From positions 1 to 36,553 of the forward strand of contig NZ_CALLXM010000173.1 in the NCBI RefSeq assembly GCF_937875265.1: a stretch of DNA of 36,553 nt, in the 5' to 3' direction. Below, in pieces: positions 25,992 to 32,800 of this stretch. The first letter of the stretch is position 1. Every line of letters starts with the position of its first letter. Below the pieces are notes generated by a model. It was not told where the DNA came from. It did no database searches and worked only from the letters and a program-made list of their open reading frames with translations. The stretch is from an uncultured Acetobacter sp. GTDB taxonomy: Bacteria; Pseudomonadota; Alphaproteobacteria; Acetobacterales; Acetobacteraceae. A program made the translations under genes and the position numbers.

Positions 25992-26693
25992 TTACGGAGC
26001 AGTATCAACCAGTACGATTTCTGCATTCTCCAAAGCCCGAATTTTCAGGACATCGGTTTCAGAAATTGCGGCTCCGTCTCGTTCACCGACAGTTTTTCCT
26101 TCAATTTCAACAGAGCCTTTTGCTGCGACGAGATAGGCAAGCCTTTCAATCCCGAGGCGGTATTCAGCGGTTTCTCCTTTTTTCAATGTAGCCCCCAGAA
26201 CACGGGCGTCAGCGTGGATAGGAAGCGCATCGCCGTCATTCTGGTGGCCGGAGGCAAGCGTAACAAACTGGCCGGTACGATCATCTTTCGGGAAAGTTCT
26301 TGTTCCCCAGGATGGTGCATGGCCAGACCGGTTCGGCATGATCCAGATCTGGAAGATTTTGGTCGTTACATCCTCCAGATTATGTTCACTGTGCCGGATG
26401 CCCGTGCCAGCAGACATGACCTGAACGTCCCCTGCAACAGTGCGTCCTTTATTTCCCAGACTATCCTGATGGGTGATGGCACCTTCCCGAACGTAAGTGA
26501 TGATCTCCATATTGTCATGGGGATGCGTACCAAAGCCGGTGCCAGCGGCAATCGTATCATCATTCCAAACCCGGAGGGCACCCCAGTGCATACGGTTGGC
26601 TTCATGGTAATTTGCAAAAGAAAAATGATGTTTTGCATTCAGCCAGCCATGGTTGGCTCCACCCAGTTTATCAAAAGAGCGGACTTCAATCAT
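25992..26693 (-). CDS. Pirin-family cupin protein (YhhW-like, possible quercetinase)
   Basis: This 233-aa bicupin protein carries the metal ligands at positions matching E. coli YhhW: His57 and His59 (GTHPHDNMEI), His101 and Glu103 (GIRHSEHN). The pirin domain signatures THPHDNMEIITYV and GTGIRHSEHN are intact, and the C-terminal cupin is present. Some bacterial pirins oxidise quercetin; others are redox-linked regulators, so the activity is uncertain. The gene diverges from a LysR regulator, which typically controls such neighbours. The intergenic region has a 17-bp inverted repeat that recurs upstream of other genes in this cluster. Confidence 0.93.
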   Translation of the reverse strand: MIEVRSFDKLGGANHGWLNAKHHFSFANYHEANRMHWGALRVWNDDTIAAGTGFGTHPHDNMEIITYVREGAITHQDSLGNKGRTVAGDVQVMSAGTGIRHSEHNLEDVTTKIFQIWIMPNRSGHAPSWGTRTFPKDDRTGQFVTLASGHQNDGDALPIHADARVLGATLKKGETAEYRLGIERLAYLVAAKGSVEIEGKTVGERDGAAISETDVLKIRALENAEIVLVDTAP

Positions 26694-26778
26694 TGTTTTT
26701 CTCCTGAAAGTCTTGATGTTCCATTGGTTATGTCAGTAACACTATCGGGGAAGAGTGTATTTAGTATATAGAAATTAT

Positions 26779-26795
26779 GGAAAGGTATAGTTTCC
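26779..26795. promoter_or_regulatory. Putative LysR operator between pirin and lysR (site A)
   Basis: GGAAAGGTATAGTTTCC is an inverted repeat GGAAA-N7-TTTCC, extended to ATGGAAA/TTTCCAT (26777-26797). It lies 86-102 bp from the pirin start and 70-86 bp from the lysR start. A copy of the core in the opposite direction, CTATACC, occurs at 26823-26829. Matching sites occur at 32772-32788 and, in part, at 29102-29127 and 32679-32695. Confidence 0.55.
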
Positions 26796-26864
26796 ATTTA
26801 TTGTTCGCGTTCTTATTTCAGGCTATACCTACTCTTAACACGTTAACGAGCACAGGAAACAAAT

Positions 26865-27794
26865 ATGCGACTGCCAGATTTTGAAGCCTGGGCCATTTTT
26901 GCAAAAATTGCTGAATTCGGTTCTTTTGCGCGGGCAGCTGAAGAAGTACAGCTTTCCAAACCAACCGTTTCAAAGGCTATCAGCCGACTTGAACATTCAT
27001 TAGGCATTGCCTTGTTTACGCGAAATTCCCGGCACATGTCGCTTACAGAAACAGGCCGGTCCCTTCTGGGCTATGCCAACCGGATTGTTATGGAAGCTGA
27101 AGCGGCAGAGATGGAAGCGCGAGGCGATATGCAGCGTCCATCCGGTCGTATTCGGATTGCGGCCCCTACGACGTTTGGGATACGCCATCTGGCCCCGGTG
27201 TTACCTGAGTTTCAGGAGCAGTATCCTGAAATTGATCTCAACATCAGCTTTAGTGACGCGCTGGTAGATCTGGTTGCGGATGGATATGACGTGGCACTAC
27301 GTATTGCATCACTTGCTGATTCATCTTTACGCGCCAGAAAATTATGCGATGTCCGTCTGCTTCTTGTCGCGTCACCTGCATGGCTGGATGAGGTGGGCCG
27401 ACCTGATCACCCGCGTGATCTGGAGGCATATAAGAGTTTTGTTTATACGAATAATTCTGCCCCGGGGATGATCCGTTTGCGGGAGAGTGCTTCGGGCAAA
27501 GAATTTGTTCTGGCTCAGACTGCTCGTTTCAGAGCGGACAATGCTGAAGCATTTTTGCCTTCTCTGAAGGCAGGGCTGGGTTATGGTCTGTTCCCTGAGT
27601 TTATGGTTTGGGACGGACTACACTCAGGGCGTCTGGAACAAATTCTTCCCGCATGGGGGGGGCCTCTCATTTCTCTGTATCTTGTGACACCGGCAAGTGC
27701 GATGCGACCCACCCGAGTGACAGCGCTTCTTGATTATCTGGTGAAAGCTTTTGAGCACCCCCCATGGGCTAAAACCGAGGCAGAAGCAGATTGA
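26865..27794 (+). CDS. LysR-family transcriptional regulator
   Basis: This 309-aa protein has the N-terminal winged helix-turn-helix: FAKIAEFGSFARAAEEVQLSK with PTVSKAISRLEHSLGIALF (about 11-52). A periplasmic-binding-protein-like effector domain (about 90-300) begins with GRIRIAAPTTFG. It belongs to the large AaeR/CrgA-like group that often adjoins pirin, quinone reductase and DoxX genes. The effector is unknown; aromatic or electrophilic compounds are typical. It is transcribed away from pirin, and an AGGAAA precedes the start. A terminator hairpin lies directly after it. Confidence 0.93.
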   Translation: MRLPDFEAWAIFAKIAEFGSFARAAEEVQLSKPTVSKAISRLEHSLGIALFTRNSRHMSLTETGRSLLGYANRIVMEAEAAEMEARGDMQRPSGRIRIAAPTTFGIRHLAPVLPEFQEQYPEIDLNISFSDALVDLVADGYDVALRIASLADSSLRARKLCDVRLLLVASPAWLDEVGRPDHPRDLEAYKSFVYTNNSAPGMIRLRESASGKEFVLAQTARFRADNAEAFLPSLKAGLGYGLFPEFMVWDGLHSGRLEQILPAWGGPLISLYLVTPASAMRPTRVTALLDYLVKAFEHPPWAKTEAEAD

Positions 27795-27797
27795 AAG

Positions 27798-27831
27798 AAA
27801 AAGCCTTCCCGAAACCTATTTCGGGAAGGCT
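27798..27831. terminator. Terminator between convergent lysR and wrbA genes
   Basis: A perfect 13-bp stem (AGCCTTCCCGAAA at 27802-27814 with TTTCGGGAAGGCT at 27819-27831) has a 4-nt loop. On the minus strand it is followed by TTTTCTTTC, making a strong intrinsic terminator for wrbA; it may also serve lysR. Confidence 0.85.
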
Positions 27832-27838
27832 CTGATAA

Positions 27839-28435
27839 TCAGGAAAGTTTTTTGGTGATACCTGCAACGTGCTGGCCAAGAAATTTTGCTCCATCCAGTT
27901 CATTGGCGCTGGGCTGGCGGGAACCATCGCCCGCAGCAATGGTTGTTGCACCATAAGGTGAACCACCGGTGACTTCATCAAGTTTGAGCTGACCAGAGAA
28001 GCTGTAAGGCAGGCCGCTGATAATCATCCCGTGATGCAGGAGGTTTGACATCAGGGAATACAAAGTTGTTTCCTGACCGCCGTGCTGGGATGCTGTAGAA
28101 GTAAAAACAGCCCCGACCTTACCGATGAGTGCCCCTTTCAGCCAGAGGCCACCAGTCTGGTCCCAAAAATTCGCCATCTGGGCAGGCAGACGGCCAAAAC
28201 GGGTTGGTGCGCCGATGATAATGGCGTCGTAATCGGCCAGTTCATCAATCGTGGCGATAGGTGCACTCTGATCAAGCTTGAAATGATGGGCCTTTGCACT
28301 TTCTTCTGGCACCAGTTCCGGAACACGCTTCACGTCTGCTTGCAGACCTGAGGCGCGGATGCCTTCAGCAACCGCATTTGCCATGGTTTCAACGTGACCA
28401 TAAGAGGAATAATACAGAACAAGAATTTTTGGCAT
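27839..28435 (-). CDS. wrbA: NAD(P)H:quinone oxidoreductase, WrbA-type flavoprotein
   Basis: This 198-aa flavodoxin-fold protein matches WrbA in length and motifs. It has an FMN phosphate loop LYYSSYGHVETMA (5-17), APTRFGRLPAQMANFWDQTG, a TSTASQHGGQETT loop and GGSPYGATTIAAGDGSRQPS near the C-terminus. It reduces quinones by two electrons, protecting from semiquinone and ROS formation. The start at 28435 (MPKILVLYYSS) fits the family; the frame continues to 28528 but those residues have no family match. Convergent with lysR; a hairpin that also matches the GGAAA-N7-TTTCC pattern lies about 100 bp upstream. Confidence 0.93.
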   Translation of the reverse strand: MPKILVLYYSSYGHVETMANAVAEGIRASGLQADVKRVPELVPEESAKAHHFKLDQSAPIATIDELADYDAIIIGAPTRFGRLPAQMANFWDQTGGLWLKGALIGKVGAVFTSTASQHGGQETTLYSLMSNLLHHGMIISGLPYSFSGQLKLDEVTGGSPYGATTIAAGDGSRQPSANELDGAKFLGQHVAGITKKLS

Positions 28436-28526
28436 TGTGGTGTCTTTCACTGGTGTTGAAAACAGTTTCTGTAAACTTTCAAGAAACCCCATGACGATAC
28501 GTCCTATAGAAGGAGGGGATACCCAC

Positions 28527-28555
28527 AAAACCGGAAACGCTTTGTTTCCGGTTTT
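28527..28555. terminator. Hairpin between doxX and wrbA, terminator and/or operator
   Basis: AAAACCGGAAAC (28527-28538) pairs with GTTTCCGGTTTT (28544-28555) in a 12-bp stem, giving a T-tailed intrinsic terminator after doxX. The same DNA includes GGAAA-CGCTTTG-TTTCC (28533-28549), the arm and spacing pattern of the putative LysR operator, 98-114 bp before wrbA. Confidence 0.7.
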
Positions 28556-28568
28556 TCATGAAGTGAAG

Positions 28569-29012
28569 TCAGGACTTTATGCGAAGCGGCCCTGAAAAGG
28601 TTCTATCAAGCAGTGCGTCAATTGAAAAACGACCAGGTCCTGAAGCGGCGAGTGCCAGAAAGCCTCCAGAAATGCTCATGTTTTTATAAAAATGTACCCA
28701 CATATCGTAACGTTCCATGCCGGAGAACGTCCAGTAATGGTGGCCAATAAAGGCCGTGACGAGTGTGTAAAGCGCTAAGATAATGGCGAGTGGTGAGGTG
28801 AGTGCTCCGAAGGCCAGCAGAGTGCCCAGCCCCAGTTCAACGAGAATGGCAATAATGGCAGACAGGTAAGGCAGTGGAGCTCCGGTTGTTGTCATATAAG
28901 TGACTGTGCCAGAGAAGCCGGTAAGTTTACCCCAGCCCATGAAGACAAGAAGCATGGCAAGAAGCAGACGAGAGGCCAGAAGAATCGGGTCACGAGGCAG
29001 GGTGATATTCAT
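28569..29012 (-). CDS. DoxX-family membrane protein
   Basis: This 147-aa protein has four predicted membrane helices (about 9-27, 48-72, 73-95 and 105-128) and the DoxX family signatures RLLLAMLLVFMGWGKLTGF and MSISGGFLALAASGPGRFS near the end. DoxX-like proteins are small quinone-linked membrane subunits or redox-stress proteins of poorly defined function. Their frequent pairing with pirin, WrbA and LysR genes supports a role in quinone or electrophile stress. Its own promoter region carries a variant of the putative LysR motif (29102-29127). Confidence 0.88.
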   Translation of the reverse strand: MNITLPRDPILLASRLLLAMLLVFMGWGKLTGFSGTVTYMTTTGAPLPYLSAIIAILVELGLGTLLAFGALTSPLAIILALYTLVTAFIGHHYWTFSGMERYDMWVHFYKNMSISGGFLALAASGPGRFSIDALLDRTFSGPLRIKS

Positions 29013-29101
29013 GTCTGTGTGTCTTTCCTTAAAAAGGGACGCAGCGTGGTGCTCAGGCTGCTGTTACTCACTTTTTACGTGAGCTGATTATTGGAAAAAA
29101 T

Positions 29102-29127
29102 AGAAATGGTATAAACATAACATTTCC
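29102..29127. promoter_or_regulatory. Putative LysR operator upstream of doxX (site B)
   Basis: The left part, TAGAAATGGTAT (29101-29112), is identical to 12 bp of site D upstream of the YceI operon; the right arm is CATTTCC (29121-29127). It forms a GAAATG-N12-CATTTC inverted repeat about 90-115 bp before the doxX start. The remaining 280 bp between doxX and the porin hold no gene that I can see. Confidence 0.45.
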
Positions 29128-29295
29128 ATTTTTTGTCTTTGCACTGATGTAAGGCTTCCAGTTTGTTCTACGGTATTGGGTCAGAGTCGCAGAAAAAAGG
29201 CGAATAGAAGCCTACAATAAAGCGCTATATTTTTGCACGTGTTGTATTGGGGGCGCCGCTGCTGTGAAACATGGACTTCTCCAAGAACAGAAAGG

Positions 29296-30771
29296 TTACA
29301 AACCCACCTGTAAGCTGACGCCTGGCACTACGGCATTACGGTAGCGCCCTGTTGCACCTGGTCGGATCACGTACTGAATGTCAGGGGTCAGGATCATGCC
29401 AGGTGCGATATGCGCGCTATACTGAAATTCTATGATGCCAGTGTGTGACTGGGTCTGCCCAATACCCCCTTGTTTCTGGTGGCGTGCCAGCCAGTGGCTC
29501 TGGCGTGACCAGAGAAACATGAAGCCTAGACGGTCCAGAGGCCGTGCAGACCAGAAGCCCCGGTCTTCCGCACCGATCAGGCCCATGTCCCGATAGATCG
29601 AGATCCGGTCATCAGAGTGGTTGTAATTGAAGAAGCCAACCAGCCCGCCATCAGAGGCTGCTGTCTGGCGAAAGAGCATGACATCACCGCCAGCCCAGGC
29701 CGCCATGGAGCCACGACGTTCGAGGGGGGATCCCCCTGTTGTAATAAGCAACTGATGGGAACGGTTCAGGGCGATGTCTTCAGCTTGTGCGGTTGATCCG
29801 TAGAAACCCGCTCGCAGGTGGATTGGTTTGTGGTCTTTGCCCCATGTAGGGGTCCAGCCGAGTTCAAAGGGCAACATGACCCCAGTCACGCCATGGTTTG
29901 ACCAGTTGAAGCCAGATCGTCCGCCAAGCTGACCTCCAACGGCGTTAACACCGGAGCGAAGATAGATATTATGGGCCAGAGACAGGCTGGCATAAAAGGA
30001 CCAGTTGTTCTGAGGCGGCATGATGAAAGCGTTCTGGCTTCCGCCTGTAATGGCACGCGGAGATGGGCAAGCGCCGAATGAAAAGAAATCACAATAGATG
30101 GGGGATGCATTGAACAGCATGGCTGCGCCCATGCGTCCGGCCATAAGATCCAGTTGATCGTGCCAAAGTTTCTGTTCTGCAAAAGCATAGCCCAGATGTG
30201 CAATGACATTGCCGCCTGCGCCGTAAATTTCGTTTTCATTGAAGATGTTATCACCAACGTAATCGCGCCCGACAGGGCGACCCGTTCTGTTAAGCAGGAA
30301 AATATGGGTGCTAAACCCATGCAGATGAGTGGACTTGCTCCAGTCCACATCTAACGACACAGATGTCTGACCTGCGTAATCCACTCCTTTACGCATGCCA
30401 CCAGACACGTTGCCAACGGCCATACCAAGATAGTTGGCGCTGAGAGTGATGCCGTAACGGGAAAGACGTGGCAAAAGGCCCGCCCAATCTCCAAACAGGC
30501 GGTCCTTGTAAGACGGGGTGGCGGATGGAGTGGTTTCAGGTTGCCTGATCATGGGCCAGGCGGCGTAAGTGGCTGCCATACGTGCGTCTGCCTCTTCCGC
30601 TTCACGGCGGGCCTGCTCTTCAGATAGATGTATTTCTGATGCAGGATACTGGCCTGCTGCTCTGGCTTGCGTAGCTGGCATTACAAGCGTTCCAGCGAAC
30701 AGGAGAACCGGCAGAAGGGGGAGGCACCTGCTGCCGGTTCCAGAGCAACGATATAAGGGCAGGGATGTCAT
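29296..30771 (-). CDS. OprB-family carbohydrate-selective porin
   Basis: This 491-aa outer-membrane protein has a signal peptide (cleavage near ARA, about residue 38), a short helical, charged segment (EEQARREAEEADAR) and then the OprB barrel beginning DRLFGDWAGLLPRLSRYGI. Further family marks are NENEIYGAGG, LDLMAGRM, FFSFGACPSPRAI and the end TPDIQYVIRPGATGRYRNAV. OprB proteins facilitate sugar or polyol diffusion and are numerous in acetic acid bacteria. It starts 66 bp after the second YceI gene on the same strand, so it may be co-transcribed, although a functional link is not obvious. Confidence 0.92.
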   Translation of the reverse strand: MTSLPLYRCSGTGSRCLPLLPVLLFAGTLVMPATQARAAGQYPASEIHLSEEQARREAEEADARMAATYAAWPMIRQPETTPSATPSYKDRLFGDWAGLLPRLSRYGITLSANYLGMAVGNVSGGMRKGVDYAGQTSVSLDVDWSKSTHLHGFSTHIFLLNRTGRPVGRDYVGDNIFNENEIYGAGGNVIAHLGYAFAEQKLWHDQLDLMAGRMGAAMLFNASPIYCDFFSFGACPSPRAITGGSQNAFIMPPQNNWSFYASLSLAHNIYLRSGVNAVGGQLGGRSGFNWSNHGVTGVMLPFELGWTPTWGKDHKPIHLRAGFYGSTAQAEDIALNRSHQLLITTGGSPLERRGSMAAWAGGDVMLFRQTAASDGGLVGFFNYNHSDDRISIYRDMGLIGAEDRGFWSARPLDRLGFMFLWSRQSHWLARHQKQGGIGQTQSHTGIIEFQYSAHIAPGMILTPDIQYVIRPGATGRYRNAVVPGVSLQVGL

Positions 30772-30837
30772 GGACCTGCTATCGCTGCGGCAAGACGGCT
30801 GTCAGACCAGATGGGCGTGCGAAGTACATCTGGTGTT

Positions 30838-31404
30838 TCAGCCGCCATGCGCCGTGACATCGACATTGACGCCGACTTCAAGGGCAACCCACTGGCCTGT
30901 GGTCCAGGGACCAGCGCCGACATTGAATGCCGAACGGACAAGCTGGAGGTGTCCCTTGGCATGCAGGTCGGAGCCGGAGATGTCGATGTTGAGAGGAAGA
31001 ATAACGGGTTTGCTAATGCCCTTAATGGTCAGAGTACCTTCGGCGTCATAGGCGTTCCCGCCCTTTGCTCTGAAGGTGCTGACTTCAAACACGGCTTTAG
31101 GAAAGGTTTTGGTGTCAAACCAGTCATGACCGGGCAGTGCGCCGTCGCGCTGGCTGTCGTTCGTGGCAGCGCTGGCCATATCTACAGTAATTCTGGCGTG
31201 TCCGGATTCAGGGTGCGCCGGATCAAACGAGATGATGCCATCATATTTCTGAAAATGGCCGTCAAAGGATTTGCCTGTCTGAATGCCTGAAAACCCCAGA
31301 GTTCCTTTGCCAGGAGCAAGGGTCCAGTCTGCCGCGAAGGCCGGATTTGAGAGCAGTAGGCCAGCCACTGTGATAACTGGCAGAAATTTGCAAAAAGCCT
31401 TCAT
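30838..31404 (-). CDS. YceI-family periplasmic lipid-binding protein (second copy)
   Basis: This 188-aa protein has a signal peptide (MKAFCKFLPVITVAGLLLS, cleavage after AFA near residue 24) and the YceI lipocalin-like beta-barrel: TLGFSGIQTGKSFDGHFQKY, HPESGHARITVDMASA, DWFDTKTFPKAVFEVSTF and GTLTIKGISKPVILP. YceI proteins bind isoprenoid or amphiphilic molecules such as ubiquinone-like chains. Its ATG overlaps the cytochrome b561 stop (ATGA), so the two are translationally coupled. It differs clearly from the other YceI at the head of the operon. Confidence 0.93.
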   Translation of the reverse strand: MKAFCKFLPVITVAGLLLSNPAFAADWTLAPGKGTLGFSGIQTGKSFDGHFQKYDGIISFDPAHPESGHARITVDMASAATNDSQRDGALPGHDWFDTKTFPKAVFEVSTFRAKGGNAYDAEGTLTIKGISKPVILPLNIDISGSDLHAKGHLQLVRSAFNVGAGPWTTGQWVALEVGVNVDVTAHGG

Positions 31405-32021
31405 GGCGTCTCTCTCTTTTTGTGCGATGAGGGCGATGCCCTAAAGACTGGAAGCATCTGTTGAAGAACATTGTCATGCAGCACGAACTGGTGCCTCAGA
31501 GCGGCTGCTATGTGCAGGACGATCAGCGCCAGAAAACTCCATGACGCCCAATGGTGAATAGTTTTCAATACGGCTTCGACCGGAGCCTTGTCAGGCAGAG
31601 TCGAAAGAACAGGAAGATCTGGCCAGGGGATAGTCCCGAACAGCACTGTTGGAATGCCGAGAATGGAGACTGACACCATGGCCCAGCCACTAAGCGGAAG
31701 CAGAATTTGCAATCCGTAGAGGACAAGGTGAGCAAGGTGAGCTCCCTTCTTCTCCATCTGAGGCATGTCATCAGGTAAGGCCGGGGCACGATGGGTCAGA
31801 CGCCAGCCAATGCGCAGGACAATCAGAAACATCACGGTGATGCCAATGGATTTATGTAGCTGGTAGAACTGGAACACGCGCATCGTATCGAGATGGAGGT
31901 GGTCCATGGCCAGACCCATCACGATCAGGGTCAGTACTCCCAGTGCGATCATCCAGTGAAGGATGATCGCGACCGTGGAGTACCGCGTGGTCCCGCTCGC
32001 ATTGCTTGCGGGCGAAAACAT
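31401..32021 (-). CDS. Cytochrome b561-family di-haem membrane protein (YceJ-like)
   Basis: About 206 aa from the ATG at 32021 (AGGA 8 bp upstream; the longer frame would overlap the preceding YceI gene). Four membrane helices carry the haem-ligand histidines expected for bacterial b561: TVAIILHWMIALG, FQFYQLHKSIG, a GAHLAHLVLYGLQ segment, and TIHHWASWSFLALIVLHIAA. Such proteins move electrons between the membrane quinone pool and periplasmic partners. It sits between two YceI genes with coupled translation, a version of the E. coli yceJ-yceI pairing. Confidence 0.92.
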   Translation of the reverse strand: MFSPASNASGTTRYSTVAIILHWMIALGVLTLIVMGLAMDHLHLDTMRVFQFYQLHKSIGITVMFLIVLRIGWRLTHRAPALPDDMPQMEKKGAHLAHLVLYGLQILLPLSGWAMVSVSILGIPTVLFGTIPWPDLPVLSTLPDKAPVEAVLKTIHHWASWSFLALIVLHIAAALRHQFVLHDNVLQQMLPVFRASPSSHKKRETP

Positions 32022-32025
32022 GAGG

Positions 32026-32643
32026 TCAGTCCTGTTTTTCAAAAGCGCCGGAAATGCGCAGATGTACGTCATCAGAGACATAAGGCACATACATCTTCAC
32101 GCCGAAGTCGCTACGCTTGATACTGCCCGTTGCTTCAAAACCGGTGGTGTATTTTTTATCCAGTGCGTTCACACCTGCACCAATGAAGTGAACCTTCAGG
32201 GTTTCGGGTTTCGTGACACCATGCAGGGTCAGGTTGCCAGTTACGGTGGCATCGTTATGGCCAGTGACGCGAACCGAGGTGGATTCAAAGGTTGCATTGG
32301 GGAACTTGGCGGTATCAAACCACTGGGCACCCTTGAGCTCAGTGTTGAGTGTGGCGCTTGTGGTCTGCACGGAGGCCACCGGGATGGTGACGGATAGTCT
32401 GGAAGCGGAAGGGTTCCGGGCATCCAGCGTCAGTGTGCCAGACACATTGGAAAACACCCCTAGATAATTTGTGAAGCCAAAATGCAGGACGGAGAATTCA
32501 ACCTGAGTGTGGCCCGGTTCGACATCATATGTGCCGGACTGAGTTTGGGTTGCGTTGGTGATAACCTGTGCAGAGGCAGGGTGACCTGCCAGCAGCCCCA
32601 GACTAAGGGCCGCTGCAGAAAAGGAAAATACACTGAGTTTCAT
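32026..32643 (-). CDS. YceI-family periplasmic lipid-binding protein (first copy)
   Basis: This 205-aa protein starts at the ATG at 32643, with a signal peptide (KLSVFSFSAAALSLGLLAG, cleavage after ASA) and GGAG about 9 bp upstream; the longer frame to 32838 lacks family support. YceI signatures are present: YDVEPGHTQVEFSVLHFGFT, GVFSNVSGTLTLDARNPSAS, QWFDTAKFPNATFES and GNLTLHGVTKPETLKVHF. It should bind a quinone-like or other isoprenoid ligand in the periplasm. It heads the YceI-b561-YceI operon, whose upstream region carries two candidate LysR operators (32679-32695 and 32772-32788). Confidence 0.93.
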   Translation of the reverse strand: MKLSVFSFSAAALSLGLLAGHPASAQVITNATQTQSGTYDVEPGHTQVEFSVLHFGFTNYLGVFSNVSGTLTLDARNPSASRLSVTIPVASVQTTSATLNTELKGAQWFDTAKFPNATFESTSVRVTGHNDATVTGNLTLHGVTKPETLKVHFIGAGVNALDKKYTTGFEATGSIKRSDFGVKMYVPYVSDDVHLRISGAFEKQD

Positions 32644-32678
32644 GGAACTCGACTCCGGTTCATAAAAAATCCTGAAAT

Positions 32679-32695
32679 AGAAATGGTATTTCTCC
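32679..32695. promoter_or_regulatory. Putative LysR operator upstream of YceI operon (site D)
   Basis: AGAAATGGTATTTCTCC fits RGAAA-N7-TYTCC and shares TAGAAATGGTAT with the doxX upstream site. It lies 36-52 bp before the YceI start, a position overlapping a likely promoter. Confidence 0.45.
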
Positions 32696-32771
32696 CGATG
32701 TTCGAGTGTCATTACCAGTTCGCCTGAAGAATTTATTATCGTGTCGGGCTGATGTGATAAATAAAAACAAT

Positions 32772-32788
32772 GGAAAAGTAAGGTTTCC
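32772..32788. promoter_or_regulatory. Putative LysR operator upstream of YceI operon (site C)
   Basis: GGAAAAGTAAGGTTTCC matches the pirin/lysR site (GGAAAGGTATAGTTTCC) at 14 of 17 positions with the same N7 spacing. It lies 129-145 bp before the YceI start, just beyond the 3' end of the antiporter gene. Confidence 0.5.
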
Positions 32789-32800
32789 GAATCTTTCCTG

